From Vibrio aestuarianus (lineage in GTDB: Bacteria > Pseudomonadota > Gammaproteobacteria > Enterobacterales > Vibrionaceae): a stretch of DNA of 64,000 bases. Shown piece by piece: positions 15,868 through 25,976 of this stretch. The notes under the pieces are model-generated. The model was not told the DNA's origin. It ran no database searches and saw only the letters and a program-made list of their open reading frames with translations. The position numbers and the translations under genes were made by a program. The stretch lies in contig NZ_JAAZTU010000013.1 in the NCBI RefSeq assembly GCF_012395185.1, forward strand, positions 46,247 to 110,246, in the 5' to 3' direction. The number at the start of each line of letters is the position of its first letter. Within the stretch, counting starts at the first letter, position 1.

Positions 15868-18261
15868 ATGGCATTTTGGAATAGAAAACCAGCAACCACA
15901 ACGCAATTTGTTCCACCGGTAAATGATCCGCTAGTCGATGAAAATGAAGGGATGTCAAACCAGCAACTTCTCTCTGCACTCAATGCGGCAAAAACCGCAT
16001 TGATGATGATTGATAGAGATTTTCAAATAACCTATCTCAATAAACAATCATTGACTTTGCTTAAACAGCATGAAGCTCTGTTTCAAAGTGTTTGGCCTGG
16101 CTTTCGAGCTGACGAATCATTTTTAATGGGTTATTGCATTGATGGTTTTCATGTTAACCCACAGCACCAACGTCAAATGCTCTCTACACCGGCAAACCTA
16201 CCGTTTACGACCGTCATTGATATTAAAGGGGTGAAAATAGAACTGAACGTTGGGGCGATCATCGATGAAAATGGGGCTTATACTGGCAATACATTAGAGT
16301 GGCGAGATGTCACCGCCATACGCCGGCAAGAAGATGAAGTGGCGCGTTTGCGCGCCGCGGTTGACCAGGCTCAAACCGCGATGGTTATGATCGATCGTGA
16401 CCTTCTTATTACCTACATTAACCAACAAACATTGGCATTATTTGCTAAGCATGAAAGCACCATGCGCACCGTTTGGTCAGGCTTTACTGCTTCTGCTGAA
16501 TGGTTGTTAGGGCGCTGTATTGATGAGTTCCACCAACACCCTGCGCATCAACGAAAATTGCTCAGCGACCCTACTAATTTGCCTTACAGCACGGACATTT
16601 CGATTGGTGATCTCAAAATTGAACTAAACGTTGCGGCAATTCATGACTTAAATGGCCAGTACATTGGCAATACATTGGAGTGGCGAGACGTCACAGAGGA
16701 GCGAGCTAAAGAGCAACAAATTGGTCGCTTGGCGTCTGCCGTCGAGGGTATGACCACCAACCTGATGATGGCGGATAAAAATGGCATTATTCAGTATCTC
16801 AATCCATCGTTATCTAAGTTGATGCACAGCCGAGAAAGCGATTTACGTAAAGTATTATCGAGTTTTGATGCCAGTAACCTAGTAGGAAAGAACATTGATG
16901 TGTTCCATAAAAATCCGGGCCACCAGCGCAGCATTATTTCAGACCCAGATCGCCTGCCATTTTCATCGAATATTAAAGTGGGAACATTAGAATTTAACTT
17001 AACTTGTATCGCGATGCGCAATAGCAAGGGTGAGTATATTGGTCCGGCATTGCAGTGGGTCGATATTACCGAGCAGCAAGACGGCCAGCGCCAAGTTGAA
17101 AGCTTGATACAAAAGGCGATTGCTGGCGAGCTGAATGAGCGAATCGATACCACAGTATACAGTGGGTTCATGCGTGAATTAGGCGAAGGAATCAATAATT
17201 TACTTGATACTCTCGTGGCACCTCTAGGCCAATGTATTGATGTGATGAGTAAAGTGGCGGAAGGTGACCTTAATACCAAAATGGAAGAAGGTAGCCAAGG
17301 TGAGTTTGGTCGTCTTACTGATGCAGTCAATACGTCCATTACCAATTTACGCAATATGGTCGATAAAATTACGGTTTCGTCTGCGCGTGTCGCGACAGCA
17401 TCAACCGAAATTGCCGATGGTAATAATGATTTAAGCCAGCGAGTAGAAGCACAAGCTTCGAATCTAGAACAAACCGCCGCTAGTATGGAAGAGATGACCG
17501 CAACTGTTCGTCAAAACGCCGATAATGCCAAAGGCGCGAATGAATTAGCTGATGATGCCGCCAAAAAAGCAGGCAAAGGTGGGGAAGTGGTTGGCGAAGC
17601 GATCTCTGCGATGGCTGAAATTAACAGTGCCAGTAAAAAGATTGCAGACATTATTGGTGTGATAGATGAAATTGCCTTCCAGACAAACTTACTCGCCCTA
17701 AATGCCGCCGTTGAAGCAGCGCGAGCTGGAGAGCAAGGCCGTGGTTTTGCAGTTGTGGCAGGAGAAGTGCGTAACTTAGCGCAGCGCAGTGCAGCAGCAG
17801 CCAAAGAAATTAAAGGGCTTATCAAAGACAGTGTTGAGAAGGTCGAAGAAGGTTCGCGTTTGGTGGATGAATCTGGCGCGACGTTGAAAGAAATTGTCGA
17901 TGCTGTAGCGCGAGTTTCTGATCTTATTGCCCAAATAGCCTCTTCTAGTATTGAACAGTCAACCGGTATTGATGAAATTAATCGAGCTGTCTCCGCAATG
18001 GATGAGATGACACAGCAAAATGCTTCCCTAGTTGAACAAACGTCGGCAGCAAGCCAGTCATTGAAAGATGAAGGTAAAGAGCTACTCAACTTAATGAATT
18101 ACTTTGCAACTGATAGCAATATCACCACTTTCGAATCGAAAAAGCCACATAGAGTTGCTCAAACCACTAAAGCGAATGTGAGTGATATTCGATCACCAAC
18201 GAAAGTGGTGAATTCAAAGCTCAATCTTGCTGAGGACGGAGATGAATGGGAAGAGTTCTAA
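15868..18261 (+). CDS. Soluble chemoreceptor with three PAS domains (Aer2-like, probable heme binding)
   Basis: The 797-residue receptor has no membrane helix. Three tandem PAS domains (about 38-150, 165-277, 290-402) each carry the same pattern: [18 protein letters not shown] or FHKNPGHQR, and later a Trp in EWRDVT or QWVDIT (W145, W272, W397). This is the signature of the heme-PAS domain of Aer2-type oxygen receptors as I remember it. HAMP-like segments (about 410-495) and an MCP signalling hairpin (tip about residues 600-640) follow. The last residues are EWEEF, a WxxF pentapeptide like the CheR/CheB docking tail of enterobacterial receptors. V. cholerae cluster III carries a related receptor. 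Gas sensing is inferred, not shown. Confidence 0.88.
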   Translation: MAFWNRKPATTTQFVPPVNDPLVDENEGMSNQQLLSALNAAKTALMMIDRDFQITYLNKQSLTLLKQHEALFQSVWPGFRADESFLMGYCIDGFHVNPQHQRQMLSTPANLPFTTVIDIKGVKIELNVGAIIDENGAYTGNTLEWRDVTAIRRQEDEVARLRAAVDQAQTAMVMIDRDLLITYINQQTLALFAKHESTMRTVWSGFTASAEWLLGRCIDEFHQHPAHQRKLLSDPTNLPYSTDISIGDLKIELNVAAIHDLNGQYIGNTLEWRDVTEERAKEQQIGRLASAVEGMTTNLMMADKNGIIQYLNPSLSKLMHSRESDLRKVLSSFDASNLVGKNIDVFHKNPGHQRSIISDPDRLPFSSNIKVGTLEFNLTCIAMRNSKGEYIGPALQWVDITEQQDGQRQVESLIQKAIAGELNERIDTTVYSGFMRELGEGINNLLDTLVAPLGQCIDVMSKVAEGDLNTKMEEGSQGEFGRLTDAVNTSITNLRNMVDKITVSSARVATASTEIADGNNDLSQRVEAQASNLEQTAASMEEMTATVRQNADNAKGANELADDAAKKAGKGGEVVGEAISAMAEINSASKKIADIIGVIDEIAFQTNLLALNAAVEAARAGEQGRGFAVVAGEVRNLAQRSAAAAKEIKGLIKDSVEKVEEGSRLVDESGATLKEIVDAVARVSDLIAQIASSSIEQSTGIDEINRAVSAMDEMTQQNASLVEQTSAASQSLKDEGKELLNLMNYFATDSNITTFESKKPHRVAQTTKANVSDIRSPTKVVNSKLNLAEDGDEWEEF

Positions 18262-19100
18262 CCGGTGCGACTGCGATGAACATTAACCAAGAGTTTGAGT
18301 TAACGGATACCGACTTCAAATTCATTCAGTGGTTCATGCATAAAACGGTGGGTATTTATCTCTCAGACGCGAAGCGAGCCATGGTTTATGGGCGGATCAG
18401 TCGCCAGATGCGTAAGCGTGGCGTGCAACGGTTTAGTGATTATAAGCAGCTCATTGAGCAAAATGAGCAAGAGCGTATTCACTTTATTAATACACTAACG
18501 ACTAATAAAACACAGTTTTTTCGTGAGTATCATCATTTTGAGTTCTTAGAAAAAGTGTTGTTGGCAGAGTGGAAAGCTCAGCAGGTTAGCCACCCTAAAA
18601 TTTGGTCAGCAGGTTGCTCTACTGGTGAAGAACCATACAGCTTTATTGCGTCACTTTATTGCTCAGGCTTATTTGATTTTGCCAAGGATGTCGATATTTA
18701 TGCGACCGATTTAGATACTCAAGTGTTGGCGCATGCGCAAGCTGGAATTTATTCAGCTGAAGCAGCCGCGACAATCCCGGAACCGTATTTAAAAAAGTGT
18801 TTTTTAAAAGGCGTCGGTACGCAGAATGGGAAGATGAAGATAGCCAGTAAATTACAAAGTCATATTCATTTTCAGCAACTTAATTTGTTATCTCGGTGGG
18901 CAGTACCTAATAATCTAGACCTGATTTCATGCCGTAATGTCATGATTTATTTTGATAAACCTACGCAGGAGGCTTTGCTTAAACGATTTTATGATTGGTT
19001 AAAACCAAATGGGATTTTATTTCTTGGTCACTCAGAAAGTGTCGGGCGATGTGCTGATCTATTCCATCATCTTGGCCACACCATTTATGTGAAGTTATAA
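18246..19100 (+). CDS. cheR: Chemoreceptor glutamate methyltransferase CheR
   Basis: This CheR-family enzyme has 284 residues from the ATG at 18246, or 274 from the ATG at 18276. An N-terminal helical domain is followed by the SAM-binding domain with [13 protein letters not shown], the glycine-rich [24 protein letters not shown] and ILFLGHSES. It methylates receptor glutamates for adaptation. The 18246 start overlaps the receptor gene by 16 bp and follows GGACGGAGATGA, a good ribosome-binding site, while the 18276 start has a poor one. The docking tail EWEEF of the neighbouring receptor is a plausible binding site for it. Confidence 0.94.
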   Translation: MGRVLTGATAMNINQEFELTDTDFKFIQWFMHKTVGIYLSDAKRAMVYGRISRQMRKRGVQRFSDYKQLIEQNEQERIHFINTLTTNKTQFFREYHHFEFLEKVLLAEWKAQQVSHPKIWSAGCSTGEEPYSFIASLYCSGLFDFAKDVDIYATDLDTQVLAHAQAGIYSAEAAATIPEPYLKKCFLKGVGTQNGKMKIASKLQSHIHFQQLNLLSRWAVPNNLDLISCRNVMIYFDKPTQEALLKRFYDWLKPNGILFLGHSESVGRCADLFHHLGHTIYVKL

Positions 19101-19111
19101 GGTAACTATAC

Positions 19112-19750
19112 ATGGCATCGTTAGCGATTCACTCAGAGGATAACCGGCATTTCAATCGGTTTCACCACCCACAAAAGAAAGTGGATTGGGTGAAAGTGTT
19201 GCCCGGAGGTATCTACTGCACTAATCGTCAAGAAATTATCTGTACTGGTTTGGGATCGTGCGTGGCTGCGTGTATGTGGGACCCTGAAGCGAAAGTTGGA
19301 GGAATGAACCACTTCCTACTGCCATTTGATAATTATTCACAAATCGATCACTGGAAACCTGATGAAGTTGCATCAACGGCTTCAAGGTACGGTTGTTATG
19401 CGATGGAGTTGCTGATTAATCAGTTAATCAAAATGGGGGCAGATCGCCAGCGATTAAGAGTTAAATTATTTGGTGGTGCTCAAATGCTCGGTTTGAAGAT
19501 TATGATTGGTCAAAAAAATATCGACTTTATAACCAGTTACGCAAAACAAGAACGGCTCATTGTTGCAGCGAAAGACCTTGGTGGCTGTGAACCAAGAAAA
19601 GTGATGTTTGATCCATTAACAGGCAGAGCATGGTTAAAAAGGATTCCATTTAGTGACGCTATTTTGCTCAGTAATCAAGAAAAGAGATATGCCACACAGT
19701 TGGAACATGAAACTCATAACAAACAGAATGATGTGGAGTTATTTGAATGA
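19112..19750 (+). CDS. cheD: Chemoreceptor glutamine deamidase CheD
   Basis: This 212-residue CheD shows the catalytic Cys50 in [10 protein letters not shown] and His67 in GMNHFLLP, and the LFGGAQML segment typical of the family. It deamidates receptor glutamines and thereby makes methylation sites. The N-terminal 25 residues are basic and His-rich and precede the usual fold. Its last four bases overlap the cheB start (ATGA), so translation of the two is coupled. An AAGGTAA site precedes the ATG. Confidence 0.93.
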   Translation: MASLAIHSEDNRHFNRFHHPQKKVDWVKVLPGGIYCTNRQEIICTGLGSCVAACMWDPEAKVGGMNHFLLPFDNYSQIDHWKPDEVASTASRYGCYAMELLINQLIKMGADRQRLRVKLFGGAQMLGLKIMIGQKNIDFITSYAKQERLIVAAKDLGGCEPRKVMFDPLTGRAWLKRIPFSDAILLSNQEKRYATQLEHETHNKQNDVELFE

Positions 19751-20787
19751 GTAAGAAGATCAAAGTGTTGGTCGTAGATGATTCCCCTGTTTTCAGAGCC
19801 TTATTATCTGAGTTGATCAATGCAGACCCGATACTGGAAGTCGTGGCAATGGCAGAAGATCCTTATCAGGCTAGAGAGTTGATAAAAAAGCGTAATCCCG
19901 ACGTGCTGACGCTAGATATTGAAATGCCAAAAATGAACGGTGTGCAGTTTTTAAAAAATTTGATGCGTCTTAGACCGATGCCTGTGGTGATGATCTCAAC
20001 ACTCGCGCAGCACGGCGCTGAAGCCACTTTAGAAGCTTTGGAGGCGGGAGCTGTCGATTATTTTCCCAAACCTGCCATTGAAAATACGGCCGAAATGGTC
20101 AGTTATAAGCAACTGGTGAATGAAAAGATCAAAATGGCCGCAGGTGCAAACATCGCTCAGCCAAATCATCATGCTAATGTTGCTGAAAAATTGGTCAGCA
20201 GCCACGCTCAGACTCGTTATCAATTGATTGCTATTGGTGCGTCTACCGGGGGAACGGAGGCTGTGAAAAACGTATTGTCTGCATTGCCATCGGGCTTGCC
20301 GCCGATAGTGATTACTCAGCATATTAGTGCAATGTTTACTCGTCCATTTGCTGAACGTTTAAATAAAAACAGCGCCATTGAGGTTCGTGAGCTTTCTACT
20401 CATCAAGCGCCATTAGTCAATGGATGTGCTTACGTTGCCCCCGGAGATAAACATTTAATTGTCGTTAAAAAAGGAGCTCATTTATATTGCCAGCTTGATG
20501 ATCGCCCTGCGGTCAATCGACATAAGCCTTCTGTTGACGTCATGTTTGATTCTGTTGCAGAAGCGGTTGGTGATAAAGCCATCGGCGTTCTCTTGACTGG
20601 AATGGGTAAAGATGGAGCGCAAGGCATGTTAAAGATGAAGCAATATGGTGCTTTTACTATCGCTCAGGACGAGCAGAGTTCTATTGTATGGGGAATGCCA
20701 AAAGCGGCGGTAGATATCGGTGCTGTTCAGCATATCAAAGCGCTGAGTACGATTCCTCAATGGATATGTGATGAGCTTTATCCGTAA
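19747..20787 (+). CDS. cheB: Chemotaxis methylesterase/response regulator CheB
   Basis: The 346-residue protein has a receiver domain (about 1-120, phospho-acceptor Asp57 in TLDIEMP) and a C-terminal methylesterase domain (about 155-346). The catalytic triad is visible: Ser166 in GASTGG, His192 in TQH and Asp289 in GMGKDG. It removes methyl groups from receptors after phosphorylation by CheA. It overlaps cheD by 4 bp and ends 31 bp before the next receptor gene. Confidence 0.95.
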   Translation: MSKKIKVLVVDDSPVFRALLSELINADPILEVVAMAEDPYQARELIKKRNPDVLTLDIEMPKMNGVQFLKNLMRLRPMPVVMISTLAQHGAEATLEALEAGAVDYFPKPAIENTAEMVSYKQLVNEKIKMAAGANIAQPNHHANVAEKLVSSHAQTRYQLIAIGASTGGTEAVKNVLSALPSGLPPIVITQHISAMFTRPFAERLNKNSAIEVRELSTHQAPLVNGCAYVAPGDKHLIVVKKGAHLYCQLDDRPAVNRHKPSVDVMFDSVAEAVGDKAIGVLLTGMGKDGAQGMLKMKQYGAFTIAQDEQSSIVWGMPKAAVDIGAVQHIKALSTIPQWICDELYP

Positions 20788-20818
20788 TTGGCAAACATTT
20801 ACTTTCAAGGAATGGGCA

Positions 20819-21994
20819 ATGAGTAATAAAACAATCACCCAGAAAGCAAAATACATATTGGCTTTAGTTGTGCAGGTAAGCGCATTGTTAGTTGCTATGT
20901 TTTATTCTGATTCGAGTTGGCATATTGGTCTATGGGTTTTTGCGGCATGTATTCCCTGGTTTGTCTTGCCGCTAAGCCTTAAAAGTAACAGCAAAATTTC
21001 GCCATCATCCTCCACAGTTCAAGGAAATACTTCCCTTGATTCAATGAAATATATCCAAAAAATAGAGCAGTTATTTACAGAAACATTACCGAAAGTCAGT
21101 GAACCTTTGGCAATGCAACGCACTGTTATTGATGAGTCTATCGAAACGCTCAATGACAGCTTTTTCGGTTTACAAAGTGTCAGTGAAAAGCAAAGTTTAA
21201 TCTCTAGTACCTTGGTTAACAATTTACTTGCTAACCAAGGTAGTGAATATGATTTAACCACAGTTTTGCCACGTACTGAGGCGATCATTGATAGTTTTGT
21301 GCAAACGCTAATTGATATTTCTGAGAAAAGTATTTCCGCAGTACACAGTATCCATGATATGTCCGAAAAACTCGATATGGTGTTTAAATTACTGGCGCAA
21401 GTACGAGGTTTATCAGAGCAAACGAACCTGCTAGCACTCAATGCAGCGATAGAGGCGGCGAGGGCTGGGGAGGCTGGGCGAGGGTTTGCTGTTGTTGCTC
21501 AAGAGGTTCGTGAACTGTCGGTAAAAGCTCGAGATCTTAATGGCAAAATAGAATCGGAAATTAATGTGGCATTACAAACGGTTCAACAAGCAAACCAAAC
21601 GGTTGGTGATATGGCCTCGATAGATATGACTCATGTCATTGAATCTAAAGAAAAAGTAGATCATATGCTGCGTGGTGTACAACAAATAAATACCGAAATT
21701 GAACAAGAAGTACAAAAGATTCAAGAGTTAGGATATGAGTTAACAACGCAAGTGGGAAATGGTGTTCGCTCACTCCAGTTTGCCGACATAGTTGTGCAGC
21801 AAGGTGAGTATGCGCAAACATCGATCATGTATATGCAAGAAGCTATCGAGCTTTTGAAAGCGGTCCACAGTCAGAATATGTCGAAAGACTTATTAGCTGA
21901 ACAGCTTCAGCAATTGACGGAACGATTGCGCAACCGAAATGCACCGGCTGCCAACCAAACCAGTATGGATGAAGGTGACGTTGAGCTGTTTTAG
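20819..21994 (+). CDS. Short membrane-bound MCP-like protein
   Basis: The product is 391 residues from the ATG at 20819, which follows AAGGAATGGGCA. The upstream ATG at 20768 overlaps cheB and is less likely. Two closely spaced membrane segments (about 10-28 and 32-50) leave almost no periplasmic loop. The cytoplasmic part has the MCP tip [20 protein letters not shown] (about residues 200-220) with short flanking coiled coils and no HAMP domain. It may sense membrane or cytosolic state, or serve as an anchor for cluster III arrays. It corresponds in position to a V. cholerae cluster III gene (VCA1088, from memory). Confidence 0.85.
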   Translation: MSNKTITQKAKYILALVVQVSALLVAMFYSDSSWHIGLWVFAACIPWFVLPLSLKSNSKISPSSSTVQGNTSLDSMKYIQKIEQLFTETLPKVSEPLAMQRTVIDESIETLNDSFFGLQSVSEKQSLISSTLVNNLLANQGSEYDLTTVLPRTEAIIDSFVQTLIDISEKSISAVHSIHDMSEKLDMVFKLLAQVRGLSEQTNLLALNAAIEAARAGEAGRGFAVVAQEVRELSVKARDLNGKIESEINVALQTVQQANQTVGDMASIDMTHVIESKEKVDHMLRGVQQINTEIEQEVQKIQELGYELTTQVGNGVRSLQFADIVVQQGEYAQTSIMYMQEAIELLKAVHSQNMSKDLLAEQLQQLTERLRNRNAPAANQTSMDEGDVELF

Positions 21995-22005
21995 GAGAAA
22001 GGTAC

Positions 22006-22305
22006 ATGAGTATTGAAAGCGAAGTGGATAACAACACCAAACATATCACCATTGCAATAGAAGGTGCTTTTGGATTTGGTTTAGTAAAAGATTTTCGTAG
22101 TAGTTATTCCCCCTACCGAGATTATCGATTCACCATTGATTTGCGTAAAGTCGATTACATTGATAGTGCTGGCCTTGGCATGTTACTGAATATGCATAAA
22201 TATCTTGAACAGAGTGATGGGATGATCCGCATTATAAACACCTTACCTCAAGTCAAGAAAATTTTGCTTATTTCGCGGTTTGATAAAAAGTTTTCCATTG
22301 AATAA
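22006..22305 (+). CDS. STAS-domain anti-sigma-factor-antagonist-like protein
   Basis: This single STAS domain has 99 residues with the intact phospho-acceptor Ser54 in DYIDSAGLG. It is the natural partner of the kinase/phosphatase encoded 19 bp downstream, as in SpoIIAA-SpoIIAB or Pseudomonas HsbA-HsbR. It contrasts with the first gene of the operon, a STAS domain with Ala at this position. Its output target is unknown. In Pseudomonas, HsbA links to an anti-sigma factor and a diguanylate cyclase. Confidence 0.88.
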   Translation: MSIESEVDNNTKHITIAIEGAFGFGLVKDFRSSYSPYRDYRFTIDLRKVDYIDSAGLGMLLNMHKYLEQSDGMIRIINTLPQVKKILLISRFDKKFSIE

Positions 22306-22324
22306 AACTTAAAAGGAGCAGGTT

Positions 22325-23998
22325 ATGCGAGTAATGATCGTTGATGACCATGCGACGAATAGAGAACTGTGTCGATTTATCTTGTCTCATATCGTCGAGC
22401 ATATCGATACCTTTGAAAATGGCGAAGGTGTCGTTGAGGCAATGCTAGCAATGGACGAGTTGCCTGACATTATTTTGCTTGATGTAATGATGCCAATTAA
22501 GAACGGCTTTGCAACGGCCAAGGAGATACGCCAAGCATTTCCTTACCACCATATCCCGATCATTTTCCTGACTGTCTTAGACGACCACGATTCTTATGAA
22601 CGTTGCTTATCTCTAGGTGATGATTTTATTCTGAAACCGGTTGAGCGGAGTGTGTTGATTGCAAAAGTTCAAGCACACTACCGCATTGTAAAAATGCATA
22701 ATGAAGTCACTTTGCAAAGAGATGAACTCCATCATTTTAATGAGCAGGTGCAATATGACTACGCTATTGCCGAGTCCATTTTTACTAACCTAATGGATGA
22801 GATGAGCACTAAGGTGAGTAACATTTATGGGATAAATTATATCTCGACACCTTCTACTATTTTTAATGGTGATCTCATTGTAGTAGCAAATCGACCATAC
22901 GGCGGTGTGTATGTGATGGTTGCGGATGCTACCGGGCATGGTTTGCCTGCCGCTATATCAACCATTCCTGCGACACGAACTTTTTTTACTATGACAGAGA
23001 AAGGGATGTCGCTTGGAGAAATTGTCGAAGAAGTGAATAATGCACTCGTGAAATTTCTGCCGATAGGCATGATGCTTGCCGCTAGTGTGTTTGAGATTAG
23101 AGCGAATGGATTAGAAGTATCATGGTGGGGAGGGGGATTACCCGATGGTTATTTGCTCGACAGTGACGGACAAATTGTTCGACGCTTAGTCTCCTCGCAT
23201 ATGCCATTGGGAGTGCTTGAACCTGATGAATTCGAAGTGAATTTGGTGCATTTTAAGCTAGAACCTAATCAAAGAATTATTTGCTACACCGATGGTATTA
23301 CCGAAGCAATGAACGAAAAAGGAGAGCAGTTTGGCCAGCAACGTTTAGAGCAAGTGTTACAAAGAAGTCGCCAAGATCTTATCGCAGATCTATATGAGGA
23401 AGTGCGTCAATTTGCCAATCGGGGACGTGGTGATGATTTGTCGATCCTTTCTATGACCTTTCCTATCACAAATCGTAATGATGTGCTTGCGCCGCAGAAG
23501 AAAACGGTCCTTTGCTCTATTCCAATGCAAAGTCATTTGCATTTTCCCGCCAGTATCCTCAAAAAGACAGCGATCATGAATGAAGTTCGCAATATTATGC
23601 GAGGCATTGTCAGCAGTGGTGCTCATCTTGATTTAGCCTGTTCTGTACTTTCTGAGTTGTTCGCTAATGCCATTGAGCATGGCCTACTGAAATTGGACTC
23701 TGCATTAAAGGATGACCCGGAAGGGTTCTTTGCTTTTTATGAGCTACGAGAGAAGCGAATGAGCGAGTTGGATGAAAGTTATTGGGTTAATTTGGACGTG
23801 GACTACGACCCTGATCGCTCGCAAGTGACTTTTTTACTTGAGCATAATGGTGATGGGTTTGATTATAAGAACCTAGTTGACCAGAATAACGATAAAACGC
23901 ATGGTCGAGGAGTGATACTAGTGTCTGAGCTTTGTGAATCATTTGAATACTCAAAACATGGACGATGTGTGAAGGCTATTTATTCACTCAACGCGTAG
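22325..23998 (+). CDS. Response regulator with PP2C phosphatase and RsbW-like kinase domains (HsbR-like)
   Basis: The 557-residue protein has three modules. A receiver domain (about 1-120) has Asp7-Asp8 and phospho-acceptor Asp53 in LLDVMMP. A PP2C/SpoIIE-type phosphatase (about 165-385) has DLIVVAN and VADATGHG metal-binding motifs. A C-terminal HATPase of the anti-sigma kinase type (about 405-557) has the N-box ELFANAIEHG. The architecture is that of Pseudomonas HsbR. Phosphorylation of the receiver, possibly by CheA, would tip the balance between kinase and phosphatase acting on the STAS partner. It is the last gene of the cluster III operon. Confidence 0.9.
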   Translation: MRVMIVDDHATNRELCRFILSHIVEHIDTFENGEGVVEAMLAMDELPDIILLDVMMPIKNGFATAKEIRQAFPYHHIPIIFLTVLDDHDSYERCLSLGDDFILKPVERSVLIAKVQAHYRIVKMHNEVTLQRDELHHFNEQVQYDYAIAESIFTNLMDEMSTKVSNIYGINYISTPSTIFNGDLIVVANRPYGGVYVMVADATGHGLPAAISTIPATRTFFTMTEKGMSLGEIVEEVNNALVKFLPIGMMLAASVFEIRANGLEVSWWGGGLPDGYLLDSDGQIVRRLVSSHMPLGVLEPDEFEVNLVHFKLEPNQRIICYTDGITEAMNEKGEQFGQQRLEQVLQRSRQDLIADLYEEVRQFANRGRGDDLSILSMTFPITNRNDVLAPQKKTVLCSIPMQSHLHFPASILKKTAIMNEVRNIMRGIVSSGAHLDLACSVLSELFANAIEHGLLKLDSALKDDPEGFFAFYELREKRMSELDESYWVNLDVDYDPDRSQVTFLLEHNGDGFDYKNLVDQNNDKTHGRGVILVSELCESFEYSKHGRCVKAIYSLNA

Positions 23999-24221
23999 TA
24001 GAATACGCTATCAAGCATGCCAGTGAATAGTTACAAAGTGACTTATTATATATCAAAAGTGCCCATTTATCTCAATCCATCCTATTCTTTAGACAGTATT
24101 GGGTGAGTTTGGTCATCACTAAGTGATGTATCCCTTAGTTTGATTGTCGATATATTTAGCCCGCTCATTAAATTGTATACACTGCCAAGTAAAGGATGAT
24201 TGAACGTGTGGGTTGAGTAAT

Positions 24222-25898
24222 ATGTGGACAAGCTTTATCTCGTTTTCACAAGACAAAATACAAGTGATAGCGCAGCTTCCAGGAACGGAGTCTGTCGATA
24301 AGCGTTTTGATCAGACTGGCTTGAAAGAAGCATTATTGGAGCTTGGTGCTGCGAATTACTTTTTAGATGAAGCTGAAATCACACGTTTTATTAATTGTGC
24401 CAAAGAAGGAAAAGGTGAAGCCTTTTCCGGTATTGCTATTGCCTGCATGAAGCATGCAACCGTCGAAGTGGTATTGAGTGATAATGACATGCTTGCAAGC
24501 ATGGTTGTTACGGGAGCTTACGGCGGAAGAGCGTTACGAGGAAGTGAGGTAGTGCACGCGTTAGCACAGTCTCATGTAACGAAAGGTATTAATAAATTAG
24601 CGTTAAAAAAAGTGCTAATGGTGAGCCACACTTTAAAAGGTGGCGAAACCTTCAACCAACCAGTAGCACAAGGAAAAGAGCCAATTCAGGGTAAAGATAC
24701 GCAGTTTATTGCTTTAGTTGAGGATGTTACTAAGCGTGTTTTAGCTCCAGCCAAAAAGCCAGGCCAAGATAAAGTCGATATGCGTAACCTCGGTGAAACG
24801 ATCACCGTTGGCCAAGATGACGCAGTGATGCGTCGTATTCCAGCCACTAAAGGTACGCCTGGCTACACCGTTCAAGGCAAAATTATTCCACCTAAGCCGG
24901 GTACAGATTCAGCATTGGTTGCTGGTAAAGGTTCTTATATATCACCTAATGATCCTAATTTATTGCTGTCTAGCCAGGCTGGCATGCCAATACTCAAGAG
25001 CAAAACGGTGGATGTAGATAATGCACTATGCTTAAACAATGTTAGTGTTGCTACCGGTCACGTGAAGTTTAAAGGCTGTGTTGTGATCACTGGGGATGTT
25101 GAACCAGGCATGATTGTGCGTGCTACCGGCTCAATCACCATCGGTGGGTTTATTGAGTCTGCTGATGTTCAGGCACAAGATAACATTGAAGTTGGAAAAG
25201 GTATTATTGGTCATACGGTATCGGAAGGTGAACCCAAGAGCTGTATTGTCAAATCAGGTGGTTCGATTACAGCAAATTATGCTCAATTTAGTGAACTACA
25301 AGCCGCGGAAGATATTAATCTAGCGGTACATAGTATGAGTAATGAGTTGCGTTGTGGCAATGAGCTGAAAGTTATTGATAGTAAAGAAAAACAAGGCACA
25401 TTGAGCGGCGGTCATGCCAAAGTTGGTGGCAAGGTTGTCTGCTTTAATCTGGGGGTTGAAGGGGATACCGCTACTCATGTGCAGGCTTTTGCTCGCTATG
25501 CCATGTATAAAGATCGCATAGCCAAACACAAAGATCAGTATACCCAAGCCCAAGAAGCCACTATGGACGTGATTCGCCAAGAAATTGAGTTTAAGAAAAA
25601 GCCGAAAGCTGAAAGGACCGAAGAGCAGCAGCTTAAAATTGAACAATTTAAGCAACAGTCAAATGAACGCTTAGAAAAAGCCAAAACAGCGTTAGAGATA
25701 CTCACGGATGAGTTTGAACAGTTACTTGAGATCAACACAATAGAAGCCAAAAATAAAGTATACACTCATGTCACTGTGCAATTTGGTGATGAACGTGTCG
25801 TCACCAAGCGGGTACATGGCGCAAGTATATTTTCGTTCAACCAGTACGATATTAAGTGTGCATCTATGCTTGAAGAAGAGGATGTTGGAGGGATATAA
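24222..25898 (+). CDS. FapA/DUF342-family polymerising-type protein
   Basis: The 558-residue protein has an N-terminal FapA-like region (about 1-230) with GTPGYTVQGKIIPPKPG. A right-handed beta-helix (about 255-400) contains the repeating GDV/GSI turns of DUF342 and is related to the bactofilin and MinC folds. A coiled coil (about 420-520) follows. DUF342 proteins have been connected with flagellar or polar assembly, but the mechanism is unclear. A TTG start at 24213 is possible; the ATG at 24222 is chosen on codon identity only, since neither has a strong ribosome-binding site. It is 223 bp after the chemotaxis operon and may have its own promoter. Confidence 0.82.
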   Translation: MWTSFISFSQDKIQVIAQLPGTESVDKRFDQTGLKEALLELGAANYFLDEAEITRFINCAKEGKGEAFSGIAIACMKHATVEVVLSDNDMLASMVVTGAYGGRALRGSEVVHALAQSHVTKGINKLALKKVLMVSHTLKGGETFNQPVAQGKEPIQGKDTQFIALVEDVTKRVLAPAKKPGQDKVDMRNLGETITVGQDDAVMRRIPATKGTPGYTVQGKIIPPKPGTDSALVAGKGSYISPNDPNLLLSSQAGMPILKSKTVDVDNALCLNNVSVATGHVKFKGCVVITGDVEPGMIVRATGSITIGGFIESADVQAQDNIEVGKGIIGHTVSEGEPKSCIVKSGGSITANYAQFSELQAAEDINLAVHSMSNELRCGNELKVIDSKEKQGTLSGGHAKVGGKVVCFNLGVEGDTATHVQAFARYAMYKDRIAKHKDQYTQAQEATMDVIRQEIEFKKKPKAERTEEQQLKIEQFKQQSNERLEKAKTALEILTDEFEQLLEINTIEAKNKVYTHVTVQFGDERVVTKRVHGASIFSFNQYDIKCASMLEEEDVGGI

Positions 25899-25920
25899 CT
25901 AACCTCACTTATGATTTAAA

Positions 25921-25950
25921 AAAACGGGGAGTGTAGTGCTCCCCGTTTTT
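25921..25950. terminator. Bidirectional terminator
   Basis: AAAACGGGGA and TCCCCGTTTTT pair around a nine-base spacer, with A and T runs on both sides. It serves the convergent fapA-like gene and lapB. Confidence 0.9.
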
Positions 25951-25976
25951 GTACTAATTACAATAAGTAATCGGTA

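Noticed and set aside
17511..18089. Long minus-strand frame opposite the three-PAS receptor
   Set aside because: It is the antisense shadow of the MCP signalling domain with no independent signals. Similar antisense frames occur opposite other MCP genes and ribB.
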